A DNA stretch of 64,000 nt from SZUA-442 sp963759175 (GCA_963759175.1 CAVWXP010000017.1:124001-188000), one strand, 5' to 3'; counted from the stretch's first letter, positions 8,480-17,986 are shown. A program made the numbers and translations. Notes: a model not told the origin generated them from the sequence alone.

Positions 8480-8763
8480 CGTTCCATCGTGGCCCACAAC
8501 CCGTACGCGTGCAGACGCTGAACGTGCAGCTCCGCCTCCTCGCGCGGTCCGCTGAACACCGCCGCCCTGCCCTCGTTGTGGACCTGGAGCATGAGCCTGG
8601 TCGCCTTGCGCTTCGAGAAACCGAACAACTCCCGGAACACGAACACGACGTAGTCCATCAGGTTGACCGGATCGTCCCACACCACCACGACCCAGGCGTG
8701 CTCCGTATCGGATGCGACATCGACATCAGGCTCGGCGACGCGTGACGGCGACGTGGTGGTCAC
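8476..8763 (-). CDS. clpS: ATP-dependent Clp protease adaptor ClpS
   Basis: The 95-residue protein has an unstructured N-terminal 20 residues and the ClpS fold: WVVVVWDDPVNLMDYVVFVF with the acidic N-degron pocket residues, a conserved HNEGRA and an acidic EEAELHVQRLHAYGL helix. It delivers N-end-rule substrates to the ClpC/ClpA unfoldase in the cytoplasm. The start is taken as GTG at 8763, which overlaps the upstream HTH stop (GTGA) and gives the normal family length; a longer reading would overlap that gene extensively. Confidence 0.9.
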   Translation of the reverse strand: MTTTSPSRVAEPDVDVASDTEHAWVVVVWDDPVNLMDYVVFVFRELFGFSKRKATRLMLQVHNEGRAAVFSGPREEAELHVQRLHAYGLWATMER

Positions 8764-8990
8764 GCCCGGTGGTGGACGGACGGATCCGAGGTCTCGGAGC
8801 GCCGTCGTTGGGTGTTGATCCAGGTCTCGAAGTCGTCCTTCGAGATCCGCCACTCACGCCCGAACTTCACGGCTGGGAGCTCGCCGGAGCGCAGCACCGA
8901 CGTCACGACGAAGGTGGACACGTCCATGTACTCGCAGATGTCGGCAACGCTGAGCCACGGTTTGTCGATATTGACGCGCACCTCATCCAT
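8760..8990 (-). CDS. Excisionase-type helix-turn-helix DNA-binding protein
   Basis: The protein is about 76 residues from the ATG at 8990. The sequence WLSVADICEYMDVSTFVVTSVL followed by LPAVKFGREWRISKDDFETWI is the winged-helix excisionase/MerR-like domain used by small chromosomal regulators. An in-frame ATG at 9125 would add 45 residues of weak quality, so the start is uncertain. It sits upstream of and overlaps clpS, and is divergent from the DivIVA-like gene. No integrase is nearby, so a regulatory role is more likely than excision. Confidence 0.75.
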   Translation of the reverse strand: MDEVRVNIDKPWLSVADICEYMDVSTFVVTSVLRSGELPAVKFGREWRISKDDFETWINTQRRRSETSDPSVHHRA

Positions 8991-9154
8991 CCCGACAGCG
9001 TAGGCGAGCCCGGACGACGTTTCTACGGGTTCCACAAACGCCTTGCGCAGCACCGGGGGCGCCCGTATCGTCAGATAGCTGGACGGAACGACCTCGAGGT
9101 CGATTGCTTGGGTTGAAGGGGCCATCGCGGGCGATGATCAGGAAGGTTGACAAC

Positions 9155-10274
9155 ATGATCAGCGCATCTGCCGCCGAGGCACACCGGTTCGGCCGCGTCA
9201 AACGCAACGGATACGACCCTGCCGAGGTCGACGCCGTCGTGGGACGGTTGGTCGACACCCTCGCCACCTATGAGCGTCGCATGGAGGCCCTCGAGGCCCG
9301 ACTCGAGGAAGCCGATGCCTCTGCTGATGCGATCCGTCGCACCTTCATCGCCGCCGAGAAGACGCGCGACGAGATCCTCGACTCCGCTCGCGGCCAGGCC
9401 GACACCCTGCGCGAGGCTGCGCGCGGCGAGGCCGAGGAGATCGTCCACGTCGCGAGGGTCCAGGCGACCGAGCTGTCCGAACGTGCCGCTGCCGAGGCCG
9501 CGGACCTCGAGCAACTCGCAGAGCGCCTCGACGCCGAGATCGCCGCTGAACGCCAACGCCTCCTCGAGGACGCCCAGCGGGACGCCGACGCGATTCGCAC
9601 GGGAGCCGAGGACGAGGCGGCACACCGCGTCACCGATGCCGCTGCGCGTCTCGAGGCCGAAATGGCTGAATCCGTCGAGCGCGCACGAGAAGCAGAGCAT
9701 CGTGCCGCGATGAGCGCCCAGGCCATCGCGACGTCCACGGCGTGGCTCCGGCGTGACGCCACCATGGCGTCCGAACAACTCCTCTCGGACGCCCAGGCGA
9801 AAGCGGACATGGTTGTCGCCGAGGCAGAACGCGAAGCGCAGGCCACCCGTGCCAAGATCGCACGCCTGCGTAGCGCCGTCACCAGCTTCGAGGCATCGGC
9901 ACGCGATCTCGCGGTCCTCGCCACCGCCCAGGCATCGATCATCGATCTCAGCGAGATCGAGGCGCTCGAGGCTGCAGACGTCGATCTCGCGGCGGTTACC
10001 GCCATGCCGATACGGCCCGACCAGGCGGCGGTGAACGACGACCAACCCCCAGTGGTGGACGCCGGCGAACCCGTCGTCGACATGGCGGGCGCGCCCCTGA
10101 GCCGAGCCCCCGCTCCTGACGGTGGCCGAGGCCACGGCGGACATGGCACGCGAGGACGACAGCGACGATATCGATACCGACGAGGTCGAACCGGCCAGGG
10201 TGACGACCTACTACCAACGCTCCACGGGCATCCCACTCAGCGAGCGCGTCAAGATCGCCCGGAAGTCCGGTTGA
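9155..10274 (+). CDS. DivIVA-like coiled-coil protein, apparent frameshift
   Basis: Residues 1-45 match a DivIVA N-terminal membrane-targeting domain (FGRVKRNGYDPAEVDAVVGRL). They are followed by about 240 residues of continuous alanine/glutamate/arginine coiled coil and an acidic tail. A GGAAGG ribosome site precedes the ATG at 9155. Near 10100, around a run of five C, the frame breaks. One base over, the reading continues as TVAEATADMAREDDSDDI and ends RSTGIPLSERVKIARKSG at a TGA at 10272-10274, a far more natural end than the arginine-rich alternative. It likely organises polar growth or division at the membrane. Confidence 0.75.
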
Positions 10275-10302
10275 ACCGGCTCCGGCGCGGGCGGAGGTGA
10301 CC

Positions 10303-10328
10303 ACACCGGTGGGGAAACCCACCGGTGT
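10303..10328. terminator. Hairpin terminator after the DivIVA-like gene
   Basis: An 11-bp perfect stem (ACACCGGTGGG) with a GAAA tetraloop starts 28 bases after the corrected stop, followed by TTCGTC. Confidence 0.75.
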
Positions 10329-10411
10329 TCGTCATTCAGCGACCACTCGGACCTGCGAATCCTGCCGATGGCTCGGCCGCGTCCTTCGCCGCGCACACGA
10401 CAGAACCGGGA

Positions 10412-10439
10412 ATTGATGCGATCCGACTCAAGTTATACT
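10412..10439 (+). promoter_or_regulatory. dnaK promoter with HAIR (HspR) element
   Basis: ATTGATG-N7-ACTCAAG (10412-10432) fits the HspR inverted repeat CTTGAGT-N7-ACTCAAG, with a perfect right half and a degenerate left half. It overlaps a candidate -35 TTGATG and a -10 TATACT (10434-10439). HspR is the last gene of the operon, so heat-relieved autorepression is expected. Confidence 0.7.
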
Positions 10440-10502
10440 CTGCGATAAGACTAAGAACCGCTGCCATCAGCGCAGGGGTACACAACCACAAGGAGTACAA
10501 CC

Positions 10503-12341
10503 ATGGCTCGCGCTGTCGGCATCGACCTCGGAACGACCAACTCGGTCATCTCGGTCCTCGAGGGTGGTGAACCGAAGGTCATAGCAAACGCGGAAGGGCA
10601 TCGCACCACCCCGTCGGTCGTCGCCTTCGCCAAGAACGGCGAGGTACTCGTCGGCGATCAGGCGAAGCGCCAGGCGATCACCAACCCCGATCGGACCATT
10701 CGTTCCGTCAAGCGGCACATGGGGACCGATTGGTCCGTCGACATCGACGGCAAGGCCTACAACGCCCAGGAGATCTCGGCACGCATCCTGCAGAAGCTCA
10801 AGAAGGACGCCGAGGACTACCTCGGCGAGCCGATCACCAAGGCCGTGATCACCGTCCCTGCCTACTTCGGGGATGCCCAACGCCAGGCAACGAAGGAAGC
10901 CGGCCAGATCGCGGGCCTCGAGGTCGAACGGATCGTGAACGAACCGACGGCGGCTTCGCTCGCCTATGGCCTCGACAAGAAGAGCGACGAACTGATCCTG
11001 GTCTACGACCTCGGCGGCGGCACCTTCGATGTTTCCGTTCTCGAGATCGGCGAGGGGGTCTTCGAGGTCAAGTCGACCGCCGGCGACACCAACCTCGGCG
11101 GAGACGACTGGGATGAGAAGGTCATCACCTGGCTCGTCGACCAGTTCAAGGGCGACAACGGCATCGACCTGTCGAAGGATCCGATGGCGATGACACGCCT
11201 CAAGGAGGCCGCGGAGAAGGCGAAGATCGAACTGTCGTCGGTGCAGTCGACCGAGATCAACCTGCCGTTCATCACGGCCAACGCCGACGGACCGATCCAC
11301 CTGCTGACGACGCTCAAGCGCTCGGAGTTCGAGAGGATGACCGCAGACCTCGTCGAGCGGACCCGAGCACCCTTCGAGCGTGCCGTCAAGGACGCCGGGG
11401 TGAGCGTGAGCGACATCGACCACATCATCCTCGTGGGTGGGTCGACCCGCATCCCCGCCGTACAGACCCTGGTCCAGGAGCTCGGCGGGAAGGAGCCCAA
11501 CCGGGGTGTCAATCCCGACGAGGTCGTTGCGCTCGGCGCCGCGATCCAGGCCGGTGTTCTCACAGGCGACGTATCGGGCATCCTCCTCCTCGACGTGACC
11601 CCGCTCACCCTCGGTGTCGAGACCGAAGGCGGCGTGTTCACGAAGATGATCGAGCGCAACACGACCATTCCGAGCCGCCGATCCGAGATCTTCACGACAG
11701 CTGCCGACAGTCAGCCCGAGGTCGAGGTGCACGTTCTCCAGGGTGAGCGCGCCATGGCGGCCGACAACATGAGCCTGGGGAGATTCAAGCTCCAGGGCAT
11801 TCCGCCGGCGCGCCGCGGTGTGCCGCAGATCGAGGTGACGTTCGACATCGACGCCAACGGCATCGTGTCGGTGTCGGCCAAGGATCTCGGTACGGGCCAG
11901 ACCCAGCAGGTGACCATCACCGGCGGCACGGCGCTCGACCAGGCGGACATCGAGCAGATGATCAAGGATGCTGAATCCCATGCATCCCAGGACGCGGAGC
12001 GCAAGGCGGCAGCCGAGGCCCGCAACGCCGCCGATCACGCCGTCCACACGGTGGGGTCCCAGCTCGCCGAGCACGGCGACAAGCTGACCGAGGACGACAA
12101 GGAACCGATCCAGGCCAACCTCGACGCACTCAAGACGGTGCTCGAGGACAAGGACGCAACGACGGAGTCCCTCACGTCGGCGACCACCCAGCTGCTCCAG
12201 AGCGCACAGGTGATCGGACAGAAGATGTACGAGGCAGCGCAAGCCGAGGCCGCTTCTGCCGAAGGTGCATCCGAGGATGCACCAGCCTCCGATGACGAGG
12301 TTGTCGAGGCCGAGGTCGTCGACGAGGAGGATGAGTCCTGA
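10503..12341 (+). CDS. dnaK: Molecular chaperone DnaK (Hsp70)
   Basis: The 612-residue protein has the full Hsp70 layout: ATPase phosphate loops (GIDLGTTNSVISVLEGG; VYDLGGGTFDVSVL; ILVGGSTRIPAV), the substrate-binding beta domain (LLLDVTPLTLGVETEGG) and a helical lid ending in an acidic EVVDEEDES-type tail. An AAGGAG site lies just upstream. It refolds and holds unfolded proteins with GrpE and DnaJ, encoded next in the operon, and also serves as co-repressor of HspR in actinobacteria. It is slightly shorter than typical because the lid tail is short. Confidence 0.98.
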   Translation: MARAVGIDLGTTNSVISVLEGGEPKVIANAEGHRTTPSVVAFAKNGEVLVGDQAKRQAITNPDRTIRSVKRHMGTDWSVDIDGKAYNAQEISARILQKLKKDAEDYLGEPITKAVITVPAYFGDAQRQATKEAGQIAGLEVERIVNEPTAASLAYGLDKKSDELILVYDLGGGTFDVSVLEIGEGVFEVKSTAGDTNLGGDDWDEKVITWLVDQFKGDNGIDLSKDPMAMTRLKEAAEKAKIELSSVQSTEINLPFITANADGPIHLLTTLKRSEFERMTADLVERTRAPFERAVKDAGVSVSDIDHIILVGGSTRIPAVQTLVQELGGKEPNRGVNPDEVVALGAAIQAGVLTGDVSGILLLDVTPLTLGVETEGGVFTKMIERNTTIPSRRSEIFTTAADSQPEVEVHVLQGERAMAADNMSLGRFKLQGIPPARRGVPQIEVTFDIDANGIVSVSAKDLGTGQTQQVTITGGTALDQADIEQMIKDAESHASQDAERKAAAEARNAADHAVHTVGSQLAEHGDKLTEDDKEPIQANLDALKTVLEDKDATTESLTSATTQLLQSAQVIGQKMYEAAQAEAASAEGASEDAPASDDEVVEAEVVDEEDES

Positions 12342-12364
12342 GGAATCTCGGAAACGGACGACGC

Positions 12365-13003
12365 ATGATGCACGACGACACCACGAGCAGTGTCTCCCCG
12401 CACGACGGCGGGGAGACACAGGCCGCACCACCCATCGAGGACGTGGTGACCGACGACGCGCTCGGAGATCCGTCGTCGCCCGCCGACGGTCCGCTCGGAG
12501 CCGAGCCCGTCGGCCTGAGCCTGCCCGATGACCCCCACGAGGCCAACGAGATCCTGATCAGGGAACTCATCGAGGCACGGCAGGAAGCGGGCGATCTGCT
12601 CGACAACCTGCAACGCCTCGCTGCAGAGTTCGAGAACTACCGCAAGCGCACCGAGCGCGATCAGGTCGAGAACGTCCAGCGGGCGGGCCAGCGCGTGATC
12701 ACCTCGCTCCTGCCCACGCTCGACAGCCTCGACGCGGCACTCGGCATCGAAGCCGCCACCGAGGCGGAGGTGAAGATGCTCGACGGCATGCGCGGCACCG
12801 AGGCATTGCTGCTCGACGCGCTGCGGTCCGAGGGCTTCGAACGTATCGATGCCGTCGGTGCACCGTTCGATCCCGCCCTCCATGAGGCAGTGCAGGTGGT
12901 CCCCGGCGAGGGCGAGCAGGTGGTCGAACAGGAACTCAGGAAGGGATACACCATGAGGGGAAGGGTCGTCCGGCCAAGCCTCGTGGTCGTGGGACATGCG
13001 TAA
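12365..13003 (+). CDS. grpE: Nucleotide exchange factor GrpE
   Basis: The 212-residue protein has a disordered acidic N-terminus (1-60), a long dimer coiled coil (LIEARQEAGDLLDNLQRLAAEFENYRKRTERDQ) and the C-terminal beta domain ending GYTMRGRVVRPSLVVVG. It releases ADP from DnaK. The ATG at 12368 directly follows the first one and could equally be used. The end overlaps dnaJ by eight bases. Confidence 0.96.
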   Translation: MMHDDTTSSVSPHDGGETQAAPPIEDVVTDDALGDPSSPADGPLGAEPVGLSLPDDPHEANEILIRELIEARQEAGDLLDNLQRLAAEFENYRKRTERDQVENVQRAGQRVITSLLPTLDSLDAALGIEAATEAEVKMLDGMRGTEALLLDALRSEGFERIDAVGAPFDPALHEAVQVVPGEGEQVVEQELRKGYTMRGRVVRPSLVVVGHA

Positions 13004-13910
13004 GGAATGGCTCGAGAAGGACTACTACGCCGAGCTCGGCGTATCCAAGGACGCCTCCGACAAGGAGATCAAGAAGGCGTTCCGCAAGCTCGCACGCGAA
13101 TTCCATCCCGACGGCAATCCCGACGATCCCACGGCCGAGACACGGTTCAAGGAGATCAACGAGGCATACGACACCCTGGGCAATGCCGAGACCCGATCCG
13201 AGTACGACCATGCGCGCGAGATGGGTTACTTCGTGGGGGGACCCCAGGGCGGCCAGCAGTACGTGCGCGTCGAGGACCTGTTCGGCGGCGGATTCCAAGG
13301 CGGATCCTCCCAGGACCTCTTCGGCGGCTTCCAGGACCTCTTCGGTCGGTCGGGGAGCCGCCAACCGAGGCCCACCAAGGGCCAGGACGTCGCCGGGAGC
13401 GTCTCGCTGTCGTTCCACGAGGCGTTGGCCGGCAGCACCAGGGAGTTCACCGTCGGCGACACCACGACGAAGGTCCGGATTCCCCGCGGCGTCGCTGACG
13501 GCGCCAAGGTCCGCGTCGCCGGCAAGGGCGGCAAGGGAGCCAACGGTGGCCCCGCTGGCGACCTCTACGTCACCGTCCACGTGGGGTCCCACCCACTGTT
13601 CGCACGCGTGGGCAAGAAGGATCTCGCCCTGACGGTCCCCATCACCTACACGGAGGCCGTCCTCGGAGCCGTGGTCACGGTCCCAACGCTCGACGGCACG
13701 ACCAAGATCCGCGTTCCGGCCGGGACGAGGAGCGGAGGCAAGCTCAAGGTCTCCGGCAAGGGGGTTGCGACGCAAAAGGGCACCGGGGACCTGGTCGTCA
13801 CCCTCGAGGTCGCCGTGCGCGACGCTGTCTCGGACGACGAACGCAAGGCACTCGAGGCGCTACGCAGCGCAGAGTCGGACTGGAACCCACGATCGGTCCT
13901 GGGGGTATGA
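12996..13910 (+). CDS. dnaJ: DnaJ-type cochaperone lacking the zinc finger (type II)
   Basis: The 304-residue protein has a J domain at residues 8-72 with HPD at 37-39, a glycine/phenylalanine linker (DLFGGGFQGG, repeated DLFGGF units) and two C-terminal beta domains. The CxxCxGxG repeats of type I DnaJ are absent, so it is built like CbpA. It stimulates DnaK ATPase and passes on clients. It sits in the canonical third position of the operon and overlaps both grpE and hspR. Confidence 0.94.
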   Translation: MRKEWLEKDYYAELGVSKDASDKEIKKAFRKLAREFHPDGNPDDPTAETRFKEINEAYDTLGNAETRSEYDHAREMGYFVGGPQGGQQYVRVEDLFGGGFQGGSSQDLFGGFQDLFGRSGSRQPRPTKGQDVAGSVSLSFHEALAGSTREFTVGDTTTKVRIPRGVADGAKVRVAGKGGKGANGGPAGDLYVTVHVGSHPLFARVGKKDLALTVPITYTEAVLGAVVTVPTLDGTTKIRVPAGTRSGGKLKVSGKGVATQKGTGDLVVTLEVAVRDAVSDDERKALEALRSAESDWNPRSVLGV

Positions 13911-14305
13911 ACATGAGTGATCGCACCGACGCCGTCTACATCATCTCGGTCGCTGCAGAAATCGTCGGCATGCATCCGCAGACCCTGCGCGTGTACGAGC
14001 GAAAGGGACTCGTCGACCCCTATCGCACGCCCGGTGGGACACGGCGCTACAGCCGCGCCGACCTCGACCGACTCCAGCTCATCCAGGATCTCTCGAGCGA
14101 GGGCGTCAACATCGAGGGCATCAAGCGGATCCTGGCGCTACAAGCGGACAACGAACGGCTCCGCTCCCAGGTCGACCGGCTGCGCAGGTTGCTCGAGGAC
14201 GCCGAGCATCGCCGTGGCGACCACACGCACACGATGCTCATCGAGATGGGCCTGACCACCAAGCGAAACCTCCCCGCCGTCAGGCCGAAGCCACTCGGGG
14301 GTTGA
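13907..14305 (+). CDS. hspR: Heat-shock repressor HspR (MerR family)
   Basis: The 132-residue protein has a MerR-type winged helix (YIISVAAEIVGMHPQTLRVYERKGLVDPYRTPGGTRRYS) followed by a coiled-coil dimer helix and a short tail. It starts inside the dnaJ stop (ATGA). In actinobacteria HspR binds HAIR sites upstream of dnaK, and often clpB, with DnaK as co-repressor. The HAIR-like site at 10412 supports autoregulation here. An ATG two codons later is an equally plausible start. Confidence 0.95.
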   Translation: MNMSDRTDAVYIISVAAEIVGMHPQTLRVYERKGLVDPYRTPGGTRRYSRADLDRLQLIQDLSSEGVNIEGIKRILALQADNERLRSQVDRLRRLLEDAEHRRGDHTHTMLIEMGLTTKRNLPAVRPKPLGG

Positions 14306-14356
14306 GCACGGTGAAGATCGAGGGTGCCGCACGCGTTGTCGACACAACGGTGCGAG

Positions 14357-16465
14357 CTACCCCTCCATCAGCCCACGCAGCTCGGATGCAACCATGACGT
14401 CCGTGAGCAGGGCGTTGCGCTCGACGGCGAACTGGGGCCACGGAGCATCCGTCGCGGTGAACCGCCTCGGCGGCGCAATGAGGTCGTAGCCGCAGCGCTC
14501 AGCCACTTCGGCCACCACTTCGGCCCCCACTCCCCCGGTGCGCTGGGGTTCCTGGACGAACAGGAACCTGCCGGTGCGTCGTACCGACTCGGTCACGGTT
14601 CCGACGTCCCATGGGTAGATGGTGCGCAGGTCGATGACCTCGACGTCGATGCCGTCAGCGGCCACCATCTCTGATGCTCGTAGCGAAACGGGAACCATCC
14701 CGCCGTAGGTGACGAGCGTCACATCCGAACCGTGGCGCCTGATGCGCGCCCGGCCGATGGGAAGGGTGTACGGAGCATCGGGCACGTCCTCCCTACCGGA
14801 TCGGTAGAGCACCTTGGGTTCGAGGAAGATGACAGGATCATCGGAGCGGATGGCGGCGGCGAGGAGGCCCTTGGCGTCCACGGGCGATGACGGAACGACC
14901 ACCACCACACCGGGCACGTGGGCGAAGTACGCCTCGGGACTGTCGCAGTGGTGTTCATGCGCACCGATGCCGGCCCCGTTCGGCATCCGAACCACGACGG
15001 GGAGCTCGGCATGCCCGCGCGAGCGGAAGCGGATACGCCCGAGATGGCTGGCGATCTGGTCGAACGCCGGATAGGAGAACCCCTCGAACTGGATCTCGGC
15101 GATGGGGCGAGCTCCCGCAATGGCCATACCGATGGCGGTCCCCACGATGCCCGACTCGTTGATCGGGGTGTCGATGACGCGTTCGGCCCCGAACGCACCG
15201 AGAAGGCCCTCGGAGACCCGGAAGACGCCTCCGGCCACCGCGACGTCCTCGCCGAGCAACACCGTCGACGGGTCGGCCGTCATCTCCTGGTGGAGGGCGG
15301 CATTGATCGCCTCGGCCATCGTCAACGACGTCGTCGAACCGTCGGGGAGGTCGTCATCGCCGACAATCCAATACTCCTGTGGCTCGATCTCCGAACGCGG
15401 CTCTCCTGCGGCATCCTCGATACGGTGCAACTGGTCGACGAGGGTCTCGGGCATCGCTGCGAAGGTATGCCTGATCGCATCCGATCGACCAGGCAACGCG
15501 ATGGCCGACACGCGATCGAGCGATGCTTCGAACTCAGCCGTGGCCGCGGCGATCAGCTCGGATTCGCTCTCGTCGTCCCACCAGCCCTCGGTCATGAGGA
15601 ACGCACGCGTCCGATCGAGCGGGTCATAGGGGCGCCACAGCTCCTCCTCCTCCGCAGTTCGGTACAGGGCGGGGTCGTCGGCCGTGGCATGCGGTCCGAA
15701 CCGGTAGCACACCGCCTCGATGAACGTGGGGCCGCCACCGGTGGCCGCCCGCTCCACGGCACGCCGCGTGGCGTCGTAGACGGCGAACACGTCGAACCCG
15801 TTGACCCGCTCGGCCGGGATGCCATAGCCGGGAGCCTTGGCAGCGAGGTTCTCCGCTGCCGTCTGTTGCTCGTACGGGACGGAGATCGCGTAGAAATTGT
15901 TGGAGGCGATGAAGACGGTGGGGGCCTTCCACACACCGGCGAAGTTGAGGCCGGAATGGAAGTCGTTCTCCGACGTCCCCCCGTCCCCGATGTACGACAC
16001 CGTCACGACATCGTTGCCGCGCATGCGCTCGGCGTAGGCGTGGCCGACGGCGTGGGGAAGATGACTACCGATCGGAACCGTGATCACCATCTGGCGCGTG
16101 GTCGCCGGATCCCACTCGCTGTTGGGCAGCCCGCGCCAATACGACAGGATCGTGTCGTACGGCACGTCCATGGCGATCTGCACGCCATGCTCCCGATACC
16201 CGGGATACACGAAGTCGTTCGGTCGAAGCGCATGGGCGCTCCCCACCTGGATCGCCTCGTGACCCTCGGCGATCGCATAGGTCCCGATCCGGCCCTGGCG
16301 CTGCGCGGCCGTGGCACGTCGGTCGAAGACCCGTGCGCGCACCATGTCGCGGTACAACCCGACGGCGAGTTCGTTCGTCAACCACGGCGCATCCCCGCGA
16401 CGGGCACCGTCGCGATCCACGACCTCGGTGAGGGCCTCCCAGTCGATCGAGGCCGGATCACGCAT
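14357..16465 (-). CDS. Fused E1 alpha-beta 2-oxo-acid dehydrogenase
   Basis: The 702-residue protein joins both E1 subunits. The alpha half (about 30-365) has the thiamine diphosphate motif GDGGTSEND...NN at 160-190. The beta half (about 379-702) has LGEDVAVAGGVFRVSEGL, ETPINE-like DTPINESGIVG and QIEFSYPAFDQ-like segments. It should decarboxylate a 2-oxo acid (branched-chain or pyruvate type) and acylate an E2 lipoyl domain; no E2 or E3 gene is in the window. Natural alpha-beta fusions of this branched-chain type are known. Its start overlaps hisC by eight bases. Confidence 0.9.
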   Translation of the reverse strand: MRDPASIDWEALTEVVDRDGARRGDAPWLTNELAVGLYRDMVRARVFDRRATAAQRQGRIGTYAIAEGHEAIQVGSAHALRPNDFVYPGYREHGVQIAMDVPYDTILSYWRGLPNSEWDPATTRQMVITVPIGSHLPHAVGHAYAERMRGNDVVTVSYIGDGGTSENDFHSGLNFAGVWKAPTVFIASNNFYAISVPYEQQTAAENLAAKAPGYGIPAERVNGFDVFAVYDATRRAVERAATGGGPTFIEAVCYRFGPHATADDPALYRTAEEEELWRPYDPLDRTRAFLMTEGWWDDESESELIAAATAEFEASLDRVSAIALPGRSDAIRHTFAAMPETLVDQLHRIEDAAGEPRSEIEPQEYWIVGDDDLPDGSTTSLTMAEAINAALHQEMTADPSTVLLGEDVAVAGGVFRVSEGLLGAFGAERVIDTPINESGIVGTAIGMAIAGARPIAEIQFEGFSYPAFDQIASHLGRIRFRSRGHAELPVVVRMPNGAGIGAHEHHCDSPEAYFAHVPGVVVVVPSSPVDAKGLLAAAIRSDDPVIFLEPKVLYRSGREDVPDAPYTLPIGRARIRRHGSDVTLVTYGGMVPVSLRASEMVAADGIDVEVIDLRTIYPWDVGTVTESVRRTGRFLFVQEPQRTGGVGAEVVAEVAERCGYDLIAPPRRFTATDAPWPQFAVERNALLTDVMVASELRGLMEG

Positions 16466-17540
16466 CGGCGGTTCCGATCGCCCGCATTGCCTCGAGGAAC
16501 CGGAGGTTCTCGTCGTCCGTCCCGACCGTCACTCGGATCCCCTTGCCGAGGACGCGAACGATCTCGCCACGATGGAGCAGCGCATCGGCGAGCTCGGCCG
16601 GGTCGACATCGGGCTCGAAGTACACGAAGTTCGCCTCGGAGGGAGCCGGCCGGTATCCGAGATCACCGAGACCCTCGGTGAGCATGCGCCTCCCGATCTG
16701 GTTGTCGTCACGCCGTTCGGCGACGCGTGCGGGGTGACGGAGCGCCTCGAGGGCGCCGATCTGTGCGAAGGTGTTCACCGTGAACGGGGCCTGGGACGTG
16801 CGAAGCGTTCCCACGAGGGAGGGGTCACCGACACCGAAGCCGATGCGAAGTCCGGCGAGGCCGTAGATCTTCGAGAACGTACGGGCCACGAGGACGTTGG
16901 GGAACTCGAGCGAGGCCTCGAGGAAGCTGGTGTAGCTCGCATCGGTGACATACTCGGCGTATGCCTCGTCGATGATGACCGTCACACGTTCGGGCACGGA
17001 TTCGACGAATCGTCGGACATCGACCCCTGATCGGATGCCACCTGTGGGGTTGTTCGGGTTGCACACGTACACGAGGGTCGTGTCGGGCCGGATCGCGTCC
17101 GCCATGGCATCGAGGTCGTGGGCGAGGTGGAGGTCGAGTGGCACCGTGATCGCCTCGGCATGCGACAGCCTCGTACCGATCGTGTACATCACGAACGACG
17201 GATGGGCGAACACGGCGCTCGTCCCTGGCCCTCCCACCGACAGGGCCGTGCATCGGAGGATCTCGGACGATCCGGCACCGATCCACACGGCCTCGGGCGG
17301 CACCCCATGGTGGTCCGCGAGGGCACGGGTCAGCTCGTAGCCGGCGCTGTCGGGGTAACGATTCAGGCCGGCTCCGCCTGCGGAGATCGCAGCCAGGACC
17401 TCTGGGAACGGCTCGAAGGGGCACTCGTTCGATGCCAGTTTGTCGATCGAGGTGATGCCGAGTTCCCTGGCCACGTCATCGATGGGTCGACCGGGGACGT
17501 ATCGAGGAATCGATGCAATATCGGATCGAAAGGTCGGCAC
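16458..17540 (-). CDS. hisC: Histidinol-phosphate aminotransferase-type enzyme
   Basis: The 360-residue fold-type I PLP aminotransferase has NRYPDSAGYELTRALADHHG near the N-terminus, the NPNNPTGG motif (161-168), the DEAYAEY strand and the PLP lysine K224 in TFSKIYGLAGLRIGFG, with a C-terminal IRVTVGTDDEN arginine. All are HisC features. It catalyses the histidinol-phosphate/imidazole-acetol-phosphate step. No other his gene is nearby, and coupling to an E1 gene leaves room for a related aromatic or branched-chain amino-acid role. Confidence 0.87.
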   Translation of the reverse strand: MPTFRSDIASIPRYVPGRPIDDVARELGITSIDKLASNECPFEPFPEVLAAISAGGAGLNRYPDSAGYELTRALADHHGVPPEAVWIGAGSSEILRCTALSVGGPGTSAVFAHPSFVMYTIGTRLSHAEAITVPLDLHLAHDLDAMADAIRPDTTLVYVCNPNNPTGGIRSGVDVRRFVESVPERVTVIIDEAYAEYVTDASYTSFLEASLEFPNVLVARTFSKIYGLAGLRIGFGVGDPSLVGTLRTSQAPFTVNTFAQIGALEALRHPARVAERRDDNQIGRRMLTEGLGDLGYRPAPSEANFVYFEPDVDPAELADALLHRGEIVRVLGKGIRVTVGTDDENLRFLEAMRAIGTADA

Positions 17541-17629
17541 GGTTCGGGGGCTCCCTTCGGCGGCGTCGGACCAAGGGTACCCGCACGGCGCACGGGGACC
17601 CTCGCCAACGGTCTTCCTACCCTGACCCG

Positions 17630-17986
17630 GTGAAGCCGTTTCGATCCCGTCCCATCCGCACCGTCATCCTGACGTTCGCAGGCCTACTGCTCGCCTGGAT
17701 CCTCGCCCTGCTGCTCGCCCCGGCGTGGCCCGGGTTCTGCGACGACGCGATCGCCGGCGCACCCTGTGAGCAGGTGGCCGTCCAGACGATGACGGGCTAC
17801 CTCACGATCGGCCTCGGCGTGCTCACGATCATCTTCGGACCCATCGCCGCTGCCTTCCTCGACGTCGTCATCAACGGAGCCAAGTGGGAAACGCCACGAG
17901 GCACCGAGTCGATCGTCACGAACATGCCATTGGCCGTCGGAGCGTTCTACCTCGTGGCCGGGGTCTTCATCGCAGCCACGGCGTGA
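17630..17986 (+). CDS. Small hydrophobic membrane protein of unknown function
   Basis: The 118-residue protein is read from the GTG at 17630 (residues PFRSRPIRT follow). It has three predicted membrane helices: one near the N-terminus, one in the centre and one at the C-terminus. Two cysteines sit in the first external loop (FCDDAIAGAPC). No family is recognised. It lies alone between divergent hisC and a convergent unknown gene that ends two bases after it. Confidence 0.6.
   Translation: MKPFRSRPIRTVILTFAGLLLAWILALLLAPAWPGFCDDAIAGAPCEQVAVQTMTGYLTIGLGVLTIIFGPIAAAFLDVVINGAKWETPRGTESIVTNMPLAVGAFYLVAGVFIAATA

Noticed and set aside
8760..8990. Excisionase-like gene as a sign of a prophage or integrative element
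   Set aside because: No integrase, attachment-site pair or phage gene lies near it; it sits stably beside clpS and DUF2017.
10467..12431. 654-codon open frame opposite dnaK
   Set aside because: It is an antisense shadow of dnaK with leucine/histidine/aspartate bias and no family resemblance.
14918..16681. 587-codon open frame opposite the E1/hisC genes
   Set aside because: It is a high-GC shadow, rich in R, G, D and H, with no recognisable domain; the minus-strand genes have clear motifs.
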